Below the pieces are notes generated by a model. The model was not told the DNA's origin, did no database searches, and saw only the letters and a program-made list of their open reading frames with translations. Shown in pieces: positions 45,184 through 55,441 of a stretch of DNA of 64,000 bases. Position 1 is the stretch's first letter. Each line of letters begins with the position of its first letter. Source of the DNA: Ignavibacteria bacterium (GTDB lineage Bacteria > Bacteroidota > Ignavibacteria > Tepidaquicellales > OLB5); the NCBI GenBank assembly GCA_020852705.1, contig JADZAP010000029.1:1-64000 (forward strand), given 5' to 3'. A program made the translations under genes and the position numbers.

Positions 45184-47538
45184 TTACTTAACTAAAATTA
45201 ATTTCTTAACATCGGTAAATGTTCCTGCTTCAAGTCTCATAAAATATGTACCAGAGGCAATTGATGAACCGTCAAATGAAACTTCATAAGTACCCGGCTG
45301 TGTCATTTCATTTACTAATGTTTTTACTTCTCTTCCCAAAACATCATATATAATAAGCTTAACATTTGTTGCTTTGGCTATATCAAATTTTATCTGTGTT
45401 ACAGGGTTAAACGGATTGGGATAATTTTGATATAAATTAAATCTTGATGGAATATTATTGCTCACCGGCTCAATTCCTGTAACTGTATTATTAAGTCTTA
45501 TACCCCAGCCTCTAAGTACACCTGTATCTCCGCCTGCACCATCTGATACTTCAAGTATCCATGCACCGTTTGTAGGGGAACTTCCGAAATTTCCCATTGT
45601 AACTTCCGGTCCGGCAAGATTAGAATAAGGCGGCAAGAAATTAGAAGTTGTTACTAAAGTTGCACCATCATTGAATATTGTCAGATATCCGCCATTGCTG
45701 CTGCCGCCGTTTCCGCTTGAAATATCCCTTGTTGTACCGTTTGGTGCTCTCAGCACTATAGAAAGATCAGAAGTCCATGTATGACCAATTGAAACAAAAA
45801 GCTCTACATCATTTACAGTTCCGCTTCCTGTGATATGTATTGTATCTCGGGTTGTAACGTTATCAGGTATAGTTTTAAATGGACTCTTCATTGCAAAACC
45901 GGTTGTGAACGGGTTTGGATTGATATCTCTGTTCAGTACAGTTGCATGAGGATTAAAGTTTGTTGAAATAACCCCGGTCGTGGATTCATTTGAATATGCA
46001 CTGAACCTGCCGTTATTTGTTCCGCCTGTGTTAAATGAACCGTTTATACTTGTACCTGAACCCCAGTTGATTAAATTCCCGTCAAAATTCCATGCAGCAA
46101 CTAAACCTGTCATATTGCCTGCTCTTGCTGAATTATGCATATATGCATTAATTTGATCAACGCTAAGATTTGAGCTCCATACACGAACTTCATCAAGGTA
46201 TCCATTGAAATATCCCGATGCTGAATAATATTTTCCTATTGTTACAGGATCTGTATTGGTTGGCATTGCAAGATTAAATGTTGATGAATATTCAAATTTA
46301 CCATCAACATACAGAGTTACTGTAAAGTTAGGTCCCCCTGACCATGTTGCTGCAACATGATACCATCTGCCTGTAGCAAATGTGGTTGGACCTGTACTGA
46401 TATAGTTATGTGCTCCTATATTTAAACCAAGTTTATTACCGGCGGTAATATAAAATGCAAAACTATGGTTTGCAAATGATGTTCCTTTTGAAATAATGGT
46501 ATTTAATGTACTTGCAGTAGTTAAATAAACCCATGCATCAAGTGAACCCGCTCCAGTTTGGTTAAAAATGGTACTTGTTGGTACTGTAATATAATCATTG
46601 CTTCCGCCATTAAGCTTTAATGCAAAGTTATATGGTATTGGCTGGCTTGCAAGCTGGTTGGATGCTGTGCACCCTACATAAGATCCATCATGATTTCCTA
46701 TATCATCATTTGCCGCTCCTGTATTTCCAAATGACCAGCATGCTGTTAAGCCCTGATATGATGCACTGGAGGTTAATGCACTTGATACATTTGCATTTCT
46801 GTCTTCACCAACTGATACAAATCTGTTTTCTGCAATTTCTGTAGCTGTACGCTGATCAGACCAGAATCTGACTTCATCAATGGTACCGTTTACAAAACTT
46901 GTAAACTCTGTTCCGCCGCCAATTCTTAAAGGATCAGCGTTTAATCCGTATGTTGCTGCAAGCGGACCTATAGTTGAGCCAAGTGAACCGTTTTTATAGA
47001 ATTTTACTGTAAAGTTTGTTGGACCCCCGCTCCATACAATAGCTAAATGTGTCCATACATTGTTATCGATTGTGATAGTTGAAGTAAAAAAAGTGTCACC
47101 AATTCTAAAATGAACTATACCTGTAGTTGAACTGGTTAACAGATAAAATGATCTTCCGGAACCAGTGCCCTTGCTTATGAGCATGTTAGTTGCTGAAGTA
47201 GTGGCATTAACCCACATTTCTACTGTACCATCAAAATTTTCATCAAAATTAGGACTGTCAGGAACATTTACATATTCAGTAGAACTTGTAATTCCTGTTA
47301 ATGATGCGTTATCCCTGAATTCACCAAACTCATCTGTAGGAATTTCAGTCTGCTGGTGGCGTGTATTAGTGTACTCTGAACTTGCCTCTTTAAAATTTTG
47401 ATTATCTGAATTTACCGGTTTAGGCGGTATGTAATTCGGCGGTGGCTCACCTGATGGTGTATCCTGTGCAAGTATTAAATCTGCCCTGTACAGAAAAAAA
47501 ACTGTGAATAAAATAGTGAAAAATAATGTTTTTTTCAT
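45184..47538 (-). CDS. T9SS-exported protein with two LamG domains and a P-domain
   Basis: 784 residues. Signal peptide 1-24. Two concanavalin-type LamG/LamG-like jelly rolls (~85-240 and ~310-460; TVEMWVN / SLDAWVY, GTIDEVRFW / GYLDEVRVW), a proprotein-convertase P-domain (~560-685; DLSIVLRAPNGT, GAWILEVSDGAGGD, GVLRGWGI) and a T9SS type A sorting domain (700-784; YQNYPNPFNPVTQI ... KKLILVK). No peptidase domain. Likely a carbohydrate-binding or adhesive surface protein. It has a well-matching promoter and shares the terminator at 45134. Confidence 0.92.
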   Translation of the reverse strand: MKKTLFFTILFTVFFLYRADLILAQDTPSGEPPPNYIPPKPVNSDNQNFKEASSEYTNTRHQQTEIPTDEFGEFRDNASLTGITSSTEYVNVPDSPNFDENFDGTVEMWVNATTSATNMLISKGTGSGRSFYLLTSSTTGIVHFRIGDTFFTSTITIDNNVWTHLAIVWSGGPTNFTVKFYKNGSLGSTIGPLAATYGLNADPLRIGGGTEFTSFVNGTIDEVRFWSDQRTATEIAENRFVSVGEDRNANVSSALTSSASYQGLTACWSFGNTGAANDDIGNHDGSYVGCTASNQLASQPIPYNFALKLNGGSNDYITVPTSTIFNQTGAGSLDAWVYLTTASTLNTIISKGTSFANHSFAFYITAGNKLGLNIGAHNYISTGPTTFATGRWYHVAATWSGGPNFTVTLYVDGKFEYSSTFNLAMPTNTDPVTIGKYYSASGYFNGYLDEVRVWSSNLSVDQINAYMHNSARAGNMTGLVAAWNFDGNLINWGSGTSINGSFNTGGTNNGRFSAYSNESTTGVISTNFNPHATVLNRDINPNPFTTGFAMKSPFKTIPDNVTTRDTIHITGSGTVNDVELFVSIGHTWTSDLSIVLRAPNGTTRDISSGNGGSSNGGYLTIFNDGATLVTTSNFLPPYSNLAGPEVTMGNFGSSPTNGAWILEVSDGAGGDTGVLRGWGIRLNNTVTGIEPVSNNIPSRFNLYQNYPNPFNPVTQIKFDIAKATNVKLIIYDVLGREVKTLVNEMTQPGTYEVSFDGSSIASGTYFMRLEAGTFTDVKKLILVK

Positions 47539-47648
47539 TTTTGAACTCCTTTGTTTAGTTTATTAAAATGTTAACCCCAATTTTTTAAATCTATATCACG
47601 GATTTAAAACTTAAATATCTAAATTACTTATTTACACTATTGTATTTA

Positions 47649-47680
47649 CAAAGATAAGTATGATTTTAAGAAATTGCAAA
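47649..47680 (-). promoter_or_regulatory. Bacteroidota-type promoter of the LamG/P-domain gene
   Basis: On the minus strand TTTG (47677-47680), a 20-nt spacer, then TATCTTTG (47649-47656 = TAnnTTTG). The best promoter match in the window, ~110 nt upstream of the start codon. Confidence 0.6.
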
Positions 47681-47917
47681 TAAAGTTGTAGGAAAATACT
47701 TTTTTATTGTTTGAACATTTCTATTAAGAAATTATTATAAATAATTAATAATCAATAATATAACTGTGGTAAATATTTCTAAAAATTGCAAAGGTTTGGT
47801 TGTAATTTCAAAATAACTTCAAAAACCTATTGTTCCCGGGACTTTTTCAATTATTCTTCCTAAATTAATACATTTTTTATTTTCAAATCATTTTTTGATA
47901 ATATTCTGAATAAAACA

Positions 47918-47943
47918 AAACAAGGGGATATACCCCTTGTTTA
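47918..47943 (-). terminator. Rho-independent terminator of the phospholipase-D-fold gene
   Basis: AAACAAGGGG / CCCCTTGTTT with a short ATATA loop; on the minus strand followed by TGTTTTATT. Lies ~55 nt after the stop of the 47997-50327 gene. Confidence 0.75.
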
Positions 47944-47996
47944 TTTATACATTTTCCGATTTTCAAAAAATTTATTTCTTCTATTAAATCTAATAT

Positions 47997-50327
47997 TTAT
48001 TTCACAAGCACCATCTTTTTTGAATCAATCTTAATACCATCAGCAGCTAACACATAAAAGTAAACTCCTGAGGACATATTCAGTGCTTTCAAATTCACGC
48101 GGTATATACCTGCAATCTGTTTTTCATTTACAAGTACCTGCAGTTCTTTTCCTGTAACATCAAATATCTTTAAAGTAATATTACTTTCCTTTGGCAGGGT
48201 GTACTCAATATTTGTAGTCGGATTGAACGGATTGGGATAATTCTGTTTCAACTCAAACTTCTCAGGAATTTCTGTTGATATCTGCTCTAAACCAATTACT
48301 GCAGTACCTCCTGAAACTTTATATCTTTTATACCATTCCTGTAGATAAAGGTTTGCTATGCGTGGTGAATAAACTATCAAAGCATTTTCATCATTGCTGT
48401 TATTTGCTGCATTGCTGTAATTATATGAACCGGTTTCAACTGCGGGATTGCTTGATGTATGCAGCGGGTCAAGCAGCATATACTTATGATGATATATCCC
48501 CGAACCTTCTGCAAAATCAATCAAAACATCTGCTGGCGGATTCCATGCAAACGGACCGTATCCTTTCATTTCTTCAAAAACTCCCCCCGAGGTATCTCTG
48601 TCAAACACTCCCTTTACATATCTGCCGTTTATAAATCTAGATTTTATCTTGTTGGCTATATTATAATCTGTAAATACATAAATACTGAAGTAACAGTCGT
48701 AATCAAAATTACTTGTTATAAAGTTTTGAAGTACCGTTGATGTATTATCCCCCGGTGTGAAATATACCTCCATAGCAATTGAGTTCACATTTAGTTTCTT
48801 AGGTGTATTATTTGTTTTATTCCCTCCAAATTTTGCTCTTGATGGTATCGGAAAGTCTGTAGCCGAGCCCCACATTTCTTCAAACTCACGGGTATAAACC
48901 GCTGCCAATGTTCTATCCTGAACTTCAATTACATTATTTGCATCTGTATAAAACTGATCCTGTGTTATATTTGCAGAACCTGTCCATACCCAGCAGTTTG
49001 TATGAGATGTATTATATCTGTAGTCAAACACAAAAAATTTGTTGTGCATTATAGCACTTGATGTTGGCCGCTTTATAATCGGAATCCCTGCAGCAATTAT
49101 TTCATTTACTATTGCTTGGTTAGTCCTTGAGTCATATACAAATCTTATTTTTACGCCGCGTAATTTTGCATTTATCAGGGCATCTCTTACCTGCGTAAGG
49201 TCGTTTAAACTATAAAGAGCCATATCAATTGAGTATTGGGCATTATTTATTCGCTGTAACAGCTTTGTCTGAAAATTTACATTGCCCTGTGCCGGCTCAC
49301 CTGAATTAAGCGATGTATCAACTGATCGGTTAAAATATACATTAATTGTACCGGTGGAATTTGACTGTGTGCAGAAATACTGCATCGGACTTGTTGTTGT
49401 CCCGTTTCCGTCTGTTGAGCTTACATTGTAATAATATATTCTGCCTGCCTCTAAACCGCTTAATGTAACTGAGTGATTTGTAACATTTGAACCGTTTGAA
49501 ATTGAATCAGTATATGCAACTATCTGATAGTTGCTGTCTGCTTTCTGCCAGCGTACTTTTGAGTCTGATTGTGTTGATGACTGCCAGTTTATTGTTACAC
49601 TTGATGTCAATATATTTGTATATGTTATCGAGCTTAAAAGCGGACCCGAACCGCCCTGTACAATAAAATCACTTAACGATCTTGGCAATATCTGATAACC
49701 GCTGCTGTATGGCGGAGATGAATCAAACTGACTTAACAGTGCTATTACATCAAATGGAAATGAAGGGATTTGCGAGTTTGCAATATTTGTTGTTGCATAT
49801 ATCCTTATTTCAACGGAATCATTTCCAACAAGCACCCTGTAATTTGTTCCGCTTCCTGAAACATTCCATGACGTTACATTTTGTCCCGAAGTATTATGAA
49901 CTGCTGTTACTCCATTAATCCTAATAAGCTGTGCTTCATAATTTTCTCCGTTATTACGAATATCAGCACAGGTTAAAACTCTGGGTGTAAATGGTCTGTT
50001 TGTTGCTAGTACGCTGGAATTATTCACCGGCTGAAACTCGGTTAATCCGTTATATTGCGTAACTACACCTGTAACCTGAACACTATCTCCCTGATTTGTA
50101 TTAGTCCAGAAAGTTCCGTCATATCCTATTGTGCCGCCTGTGGCATCCTGCAGGTAAACTAAAGGTGTACCAAGCTCTTGTGACATTGTAACCACACCTC
50201 TTACAGTAACTGTCTGCCCTAAAAGCAGCGGTACACCGTTGGCATCCTGCCTGCGAAGCGAATCAATCGGAATATACTGTGCGTAAATACTTACGCCTAT
50301 CAAAAGAAACAAAATTACTTTTTTCAT
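47997..50327 (-). CDS. T9SS-exported phospholipase-D-fold protein (possible extracellular nuclease)
   Basis: 776 residues: signal peptide 1-16; OB-fold-like region(s) (~37-220; TVTVRGVVT, DSVQVTGVVT); FN3 domain (~232-320); two PLD-like halves with HxK motifs at His428-Lys430 (IMHNKFFVFD) and His613-Lys615 (YHHKYMLLD), each followed by TGSAN / TGSYNYS; T9SS sorting domain ~690-776 (KQNYPNPFNPTTNI ... KMVLVK). PLD-fold hydrolases cleave phosphodiesters; the OB modules, common in secreted nucleases, favour DNA or RNA as substrate over lipid. The two HxK motifs imply a complete active site. Confidence 0.88.
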   Translation of the reverse strand: MKKVILFLLIGVSIYAQYIPIDSLRRQDANGVPLLLGQTVTVRGVVTMSQELGTPLVYLQDATGGTIGYDGTFWTNTNQGDSVQVTGVVTQYNGLTEFQPVNNSSVLATNRPFTPRVLTCADIRNNGENYEAQLIRINGVTAVHNTSGQNVTSWNVSGSGTNYRVLVGNDSVEIRIYATTNIANSQIPSFPFDVIALLSQFDSSPPYSSGYQILPRSLSDFIVQGGSGPLLSSITYTNILTSSVTINWQSSTQSDSKVRWQKADSNYQIVAYTDSISNGSNVTNHSVTLSGLEAGRIYYYNVSSTDGNGTTTSPMQYFCTQSNSTGTINVYFNRSVDTSLNSGEPAQGNVNFQTKLLQRINNAQYSIDMALYSLNDLTQVRDALINAKLRGVKIRFVYDSRTNQAIVNEIIAAGIPIIKRPTSSAIMHNKFFVFDYRYNTSHTNCWVWTGSANITQDQFYTDANNVIEVQDRTLAAVYTREFEEMWGSATDFPIPSRAKFGGNKTNNTPKKLNVNSIAMEVYFTPGDNTSTVLQNFITSNFDYDCYFSIYVFTDYNIANKIKSRFINGRYVKGVFDRDTSGGVFEEMKGYGPFAWNPPADVLIDFAEGSGIYHHKYMLLDPLHTSSNPAVETGSYNYSNAANNSNDENALIVYSPRIANLYLQEWYKRYKVSGGTAVIGLEQISTEIPEKFELKQNYPNPFNPTTNIEYTLPKESNITLKIFDVTGKELQVLVNEKQIAGIYRVNLKALNMSSGVYFYVLAADGIKIDSKKMVLVK

Positions 50328-50346
50328 TGCAAAGCTGTATTGATTG

Positions 50347-51465
50347 TTAATTATTATCCGTAGAAAGTATGAATCTCAATATGCGGTTGTTACCCGTATC
50401 GCATATAAATAGTGTCTTGTTAAAAAATGCAACACCTAAGGGATTGTTGAACTGTAAGGGTGAGCTTCCCATACCGCCAAAAGATTCTGTTCTTAACATT
50501 CCAAGTGAATTGAACTTATATAACGAATCTTTGTATGAATCTATTACAAATATATTATTGAACTGATCAAGTGTTATATCTGAAGGTTCTGATAAAAGTC
50601 CGAATCTAAGCAAGTCAACTCCGTTTGAAGGAGAAAATTTTGGCTCATATATTTCATCTATATCATTGTAAACACACCATTGAACTTTAAATGCTGCATT
50701 CTGTGATTTCTGAATATATATAAAATCTGTATTATTGTTTGTAAATGATGTTATCCCTGAAACTCCCTGAAGCGACATTAATCCCTGTCCTTCAACTTCA
50801 AATCCGGAAAGTCTCTCGGGCACCGGATTTGTATTATCAAACCTGTCTATTTTAAAAAATGCGTTATCCGGATCAATAGGGCTTGAGTTATTAGGACCTG
50901 ATCTTGCAACTATGTAATAATTGTTTTGAAAAGTTGTAATTCCCGTAAAATTTCCGTGGTCACCCGGTATTGGTGTTGGCTGATTTGCTTTAAATGCAAT
51001 TGTTGGTACAACACCGTTTAATATGCCTCCGTTTGGCTGAAGTTTATATCTGTAAACAACATCTACCGTATTAGCTATATTTGGGGGAATTGTATCAATA
51101 ACAGATGCAATTACTAATAAATCAAAATTTCTATCCTGTGTAATTTTTTTTGGTCTTAAAATAAAATTACTTATGCTTACAATATTTCCCGCTAAGTCTA
51201 ACTGAACTACTCGGTCATTGTTTTTATCTGCAACATATATCTGCTGATCATAACCAAAATGTATATCCACCGGTTCATTAAATCCTGTTATTATTGGCGT
51301 AACCGGAATATATGTTGTATCACCAATTGTTCCCGGGTCTGTATTTATAGGATAATCTTCAAGCTTTACCAAATCATCATCTGCACATGATATAAATAAT
51401 ATTGTATATAATACAATAAAACTTAATTTTAATATTCGCGGTATTTTACTGAATTTATCGCTCAA
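50347..51465 (-). CDS. NHL-repeat lipoprotein
   Basis: 372 residues. Lipoprotein signal peptide with lipobox FISC (Cys27). The mature part has NHL-type beta-propeller repeats (EPVDIHFGYDQQIYVADKNNDRVVQLD; PSDITLDQFNNIFVIDSYKDSLYKF; NPLGVAFFNKTLFICDTGNNRILRF). Likely outer-membrane-anchored scaffold or binding protein. It starts a run of minus-strand envelope genes and lies 19 nt upstream of the PLD gene and 35 nt after PorV/PorQ, so all three may be co-transcribed. Confidence 0.85.
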   Translation of the reverse strand: MSDKFSKIPRILKLSFIVLYTILFISCADDDLVKLEDYPINTDPGTIGDTTYIPVTPIITGFNEPVDIHFGYDQQIYVADKNNDRVVQLDLAGNIVSISNFILRPKKITQDRNFDLLVIASVIDTIPPNIANTVDVVYRYKLQPNGGILNGVVPTIAFKANQPTPIPGDHGNFTGITTFQNNYYIVARSGPNNSSPIDPDNAFFKIDRFDNTNPVPERLSGFEVEGQGLMSLQGVSGITSFTNNNTDFIYIQKSQNAAFKVQWCVYNDIDEIYEPKFSPSNGVDLLRFGLLSEPSDITLDQFNNIFVIDSYKDSLYKFNSLGMLRTESFGGMGSSPLQFNNPLGVAFFNKTLFICDTGNNRILRFILSTDNN

Positions 51466-51500
51466 TTATTTCTTCGGAATTAAATTATCTTGCTTTGTTT

Positions 51501-52496
51501 TTATTTTTTATTCTTTTCTCTCAGCAGTAAATTTATGCTTAGTCTGTGAGTAAATCCCAGATCTTTAAAATTTGCTATTGAATAATCTAATGATGCTGTT
51601 GTTATTGAAATCGGTGCTTTTACCCCTATGCCTGCTGAATAATTTTCTGATTCAACATTAAACTTATAACCTGCCCTTAAAAAAAGAAAATTTTTGTATG
51701 AATATTCTGCACCCAGATTCAGATTTTCTGCATTATCATTCGGATGATTAAGCTGAATTGATGTTGTTAGCTTATTTGTTTTATTATCAATCGGGTCGTA
51801 TGCAAACCCTATTCTGAACATTGTTGGAGGAGGGAATGCCTGAAAATCTGATATAGTTTCGCCCGTTGATGAAGTTACACTTCCGCTTGGCTTAACCTGC
51901 GGACCAAAGTTACTTATTGTTACTGCAAATCGTGTATTTGAAAGTCCCGTCCAGTAATAAGTCCCTAAATCAAACATAAATCCCCGCATTTTTAACTCCG
52001 CAAGGGTTTCTTCAACATATCTTAGTGTTATACCAAATGAAAATTGTGAAGTAAGTTTCCGGGCAAATGTTAATCCAATTCCAAGGTCACCATATTTAAA
52101 ATATTCACCGGTTCCACCGGGCTGAAACTCTGTTGTTTTTTGCATTGCGGGAGTATTTAACGAAATTACACTTAAGCCAACTGCATTATTCCCCCCAAAG
52201 CGGTAAACACCGCCAAAAAATTCATGGTTAAGGTCAACTAACCACTCAGTATGACTAAAATGTACTCCGTTCTCTTTAAATTGCATCAACCCTGCCGGAT
52301 TCCAGTATAATGCAGTTACATCATTTGAAACCGCTACAAATGTTTCTCCCATCCCTGTAGCCCGTGCTCCTGCTCCAATTTTAAGAAATTGAAGTGATGA
52401 TGTCCCCGCCCGCTGATTTCCTAATTGCGGTATTAACTGTGCAAATGCATTACAACCAATAAGTACAAAAATTAATATGTATAATATTTTTTTCAA
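51501..52496 (-). CDS. PorV/PorQ-family outer-membrane protein
   Basis: 331 residues. Signal peptide 1-19 (ends NAFA). The N-terminal mature region AGTSSLQFLKIGAGARATGMGETFVAVSNDVTALYWNPAG is the hallmark of the PorV/PorQ (UPF0164) beta-barrel family linked to T9SS, where PorV shuttles cargo from the translocon to the sortase. The rest alternates amphipathic strands and ends in an aromatic-poor but basic tail. Whether it is PorV itself or one of several paralogues cannot be decided. Confidence 0.88.
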   Translation of the reverse strand: MKKILYILIFVLIGCNAFAQLIPQLGNQRAGTSSLQFLKIGAGARATGMGETFVAVSNDVTALYWNPAGLMQFKENGVHFSHTEWLVDLNHEFFGGVYRFGGNNAVGLSVISLNTPAMQKTTEFQPGGTGEYFKYGDLGIGLTFARKLTSQFSFGITLRYVEETLAELKMRGFMFDLGTYYWTGLSNTRFAVTISNFGPQVKPSGSVTSSTGETISDFQAFPPPTMFRIGFAYDPIDNKTNKLTTSIQLNHPNDNAENLNLGAEYSYKNFLFLRAGYKFNVESENYSAGIGVKAPISITTASLDYSIANFKDLGFTHRLSINLLLREKNKK

Positions 52497-52599
52497 ACTT
52501 ATATCAGTTACTTACAATCTTATTATGTCTATTCTTTTAATTTTCAATTATAATAATACATTATTAATTACACATTACACATTATTCATTGCAAATTAC

Positions 52600-55440
52600 T
52601 TAATATTGAAACGATATTCCAAACTTCATCTGCCTCGGCACTAAATATCTAGCCGGATTAAAAGGATACGGTGAAAGCGGTGCCTGCAAATCAGGATACA
52701 GGGGGTCATTCCATCCGTTTGGTGTCGGGTCGCCGTATTCATAAGCTTTCCCTGTTACGGGATTTATTATAGCTGCATTTTTAACATTAAATATATTTGA
52801 TACCTCAAAAGTCAGCGTTATCTTCATATTCTTAAAACGGAAATATTTATCAATGCTCATATCCATCCAGAACCAGTTTGCAGCAAGTTTGCTTAGCGGA
52901 TTATTAATATCACTTTCATACTCCGGTCTGCCATCACTTAAATAGCCAACAAGCAATTGCGGTGTATATCGTTTGCCTGACTGATAAAATACCCTGAACT
53001 TAAATGAAATATCATCAATAATATTTTTCCCAAATCCAAATATTCCTGTTCCTTTTGAAAAAAAGAAATTTGTATTTGCTGAAACTTGTATTGGCCTATC
53101 CCAGCTTAAATAGTTTTCTCCAATTGTTTCAAATGCTCCGCCTGTTGCTACCAAATATCCCTGGTCAGTTGAAGAACTTTTTCCTGTTGCAATTGAGTAT
53201 GTTGCATTTATATTTCCATTAAACCATTTACCTATTCGTTTTTTATAATCAAGCTCTATTCCGCGTGATTTTGTGTAATCCTGATTTACATATGTTATAA
53301 AACTTTGTCCTGCAAATCTGGGATCATTAATCTTCGCTGAAACTGTTGCTACGTAATCATATATATCCTTATAATATGCCGTTACTGTAAACACATCATC
53401 ATTTGTAAACTGATTTCTTAATCCCAGTTCATAGCTTACAGTTGTTTCCGGATTCAAATTCGGGTTGCCAAACTTTTGGAAAGATGATTTTGAACTGACA
53501 TTTGAAAGCTTTGCATACACAAACTGCGGTTTTGGCCGCTTTGAAAAATGTCCGTAACTAAAAAACAAAGTCTGGTTATCTGTAATGGGGTGGGAGATAC
53601 CTATTCTGGGTGATAGTCTGCCTTTCCATCTCCTGCCAAATAGTTCATTGGTATCTTCCATATACTGTTTTTTAACTTCTGCCGGTATTGTAACAGAGTT
53701 AGGATTATTTACTGCATCATCAACCATTTTTCCGGGAAACCAGTAATCAAACCTTAAACCAAAATTCAATATCATTCCTTTGAATGTTATTTTATCCTGC
53801 GCATATATTGCACCAAACATTGGATAAACTTTATATGCATCATTGTTTAAACCAAATGTTCCTATCCACGGTTTGTAAATATCTATAAGCTGCATTTCCT
53901 GATATGCAGCTTCAATGCCTGCTTTAAACCTGTTTTTTGGATTAAATGTATGACTCAAATCAAACTTAAAGCGGTATTCATTTACAAAATGATCATGCCA
54001 TGTATAGGAATTGCCAACATCAAAAAATCCGTCTCCCGGAATTATTCCGTATGGATTATTTGTATCTCCTGTTGGATAATATACAAACGGCGGTTTTATT
54101 ATATCCTGCGGTTCCGTATATTCATCCCAATTTAATCCGTTTGCATCAACTCTTAATTGAGTAAAATATTTTGTTAGTTTTATTTCGTAAAATGTTTTTG
54201 TGCCTATTGCATGCTCCCACCCAATACTGTTGAATATGTTTAAATGAGTATATGTGTTGGCATTATCTAATATTTCTTCAAAGTTGTATTGATAACCCGG
54301 ATCCGGTTCAACATATTCCAGATTAGTCTGCAAACTTTGGCTGTTTTGATTTATTGCAACTGACTGATTCCATGAATATGTAAGCTTCATGTTTTCTTTT
54401 ATCTTCCATGTGCCTTTGGCTAACCAGTACCAGTTATTGTTCTGACGCGGTGCAAATTTTGTGCCCTTAAATATTGATGAATAAAGCTGTTTTGCTTTGT
54501 AACCCTTAAAATCATTATCAACCAACCCCGCAACACTTGTAAAACCGTCAGATATGTTCATAAAAAAACTGCCAAAAAATGTTAACTCACCCGGAAGTTT
54601 TATACCTAGCAGTTTTTTGAACAGATATTTTGTTATTGGTTCCGGTCCGCTAATATTTGCTTCAAATATTTCTGTATTAAATGATGATTTGGAATTTTTA
54701 TTGAAACCAAGATTATCACGTTTATAATTTAAACTTAATCCGTATTTTCCATAATCACCGTCTTTGGTTTTTACATTTACAACTCCTGATGTTGCCTGAC
54801 CATATTCAGCATTATAACCGCCGGTTATTACCTCAACCTCTTCTAATGACTGTGCAGAAAGCTGCAGACCGAAACCTGTTCCTGCAAGCGGATCTTGTAC
54901 TGATATACCGTCAAGTAAAAATGAGTTATCATCACTTCTTCCGCCGCGGATAAATAATGCATCATCCTGTTTTATTACTCCCGGCTGCAAGGTTACTACA
55001 TCTACTACATTTTCAACAATTTTGCCTTCTATATCTTTTGCATTCATTACATGTTTGCTCTCTGTCTGCTCTATATCAAGCAACGGACGCTCACCAACTA
55101 CAAGTATTTCCTCTCCTACTGTAAATGAAGTTGTGTTAAGTGTTATATTTAATTCTGTTGATAAATCTTTTTTCACTTTTATTCCGGTATATTCTACCGT
55201 TTTATATCCAATTGATGAAACTGCAATCGTATATTCACCCTCAGGTACATTTAATAAAGAATATTTGCCGTCTATATCTGTTGCAGTACCAATATAACTT
55301 CCTTTTATTTTTACGTTTACATCGGGAATTGGATTTTTTGCAGAATCTACCACCACCCCTGTTATACTTCCGTTTTGGCTGTAAATTACAATGGGAACAA
55401 TAAAAATTAATAGTATTATATTCTTTAAATGTTTTATCAT
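52600..55440 (-). CDS. TonB-dependent receptor with carboxypeptidase-regulatory-like domain
   Basis: 946 residues. Signal peptide 1-21; CarboxypepD_reg-like domain 22-103 (SITGVVVDSAKNPIPDVNVKIKG); a TonB-box-like EEILVVGERP (110-119); plug domain ~125-230 (IRGGRSDDNSFLLDGISVQDPL, GGYNAEYGQATSGVVNVKTK); then a 22-strand-type barrel ending in MKFGISFQY with the terminal aromatic. It imports a ligand or acts with secreted proteins. No SusD partner is adjacent; instead a lipoprotein gene lies 1 nt upstream, suggesting a functional pair. Confidence 0.93.
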   Translation of the reverse strand: MIKHLKNIILLIFIVPIVIYSQNGSITGVVVDSAKNPIPDVNVKIKGSYIGTATDIDGKYSLLNVPEGEYTIAVSSIGYKTVEYTGIKVKKDLSTELNITLNTTSFTVGEEILVVGERPLLDIEQTESKHVMNAKDIEGKIVENVVDVVTLQPGVIKQDDALFIRGGRSDDNSFLLDGISVQDPLAGTGFGLQLSAQSLEEVEVITGGYNAEYGQATSGVVNVKTKDGDYGKYGLSLNYKRDNLGFNKNSKSSFNTEIFEANISGPEPITKYLFKKLLGIKLPGELTFFGSFFMNISDGFTSVAGLVDNDFKGYKAKQLYSSIFKGTKFAPRQNNNWYWLAKGTWKIKENMKLTYSWNQSVAINQNSQSLQTNLEYVEPDPGYQYNFEEILDNANTYTHLNIFNSIGWEHAIGTKTFYEIKLTKYFTQLRVDANGLNWDEYTEPQDIIKPPFVYYPTGDTNNPYGIIPGDGFFDVGNSYTWHDHFVNEYRFKFDLSHTFNPKNRFKAGIEAAYQEMQLIDIYKPWIGTFGLNNDAYKVYPMFGAIYAQDKITFKGMILNFGLRFDYWFPGKMVDDAVNNPNSVTIPAEVKKQYMEDTNELFGRRWKGRLSPRIGISHPITDNQTLFFSYGHFSKRPKPQFVYAKLSNVSSKSSFQKFGNPNLNPETTVSYELGLRNQFTNDDVFTVTAYYKDIYDYVATVSAKINDPRFAGQSFITYVNQDYTKSRGIELDYKKRIGKWFNGNINATYSIATGKSSSTDQGYLVATGGAFETIGENYLSWDRPIQVSANTNFFFSKGTGIFGFGKNIIDDISFKFRVFYQSGKRYTPQLLVGYLSDGRPEYESDINNPLSKLAANWFWMDMSIDKYFRFKNMKITLTFEVSNIFNVKNAAIINPVTGKAYEYGDPTPNGWNDPLYPDLQAPLSPYPFNPARYLVPRQMKFGISFQY

Positions 55441-55441
55441 A

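Larger units (their letters stand above)
47539..47996. other. 458-bp intergenic region
   Basis: Holds the promoter at 47649-47680 and the terminator hairpin at 47918-47943; the middle part is AT-rich with nothing else recognised. Confidence 0.5.
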
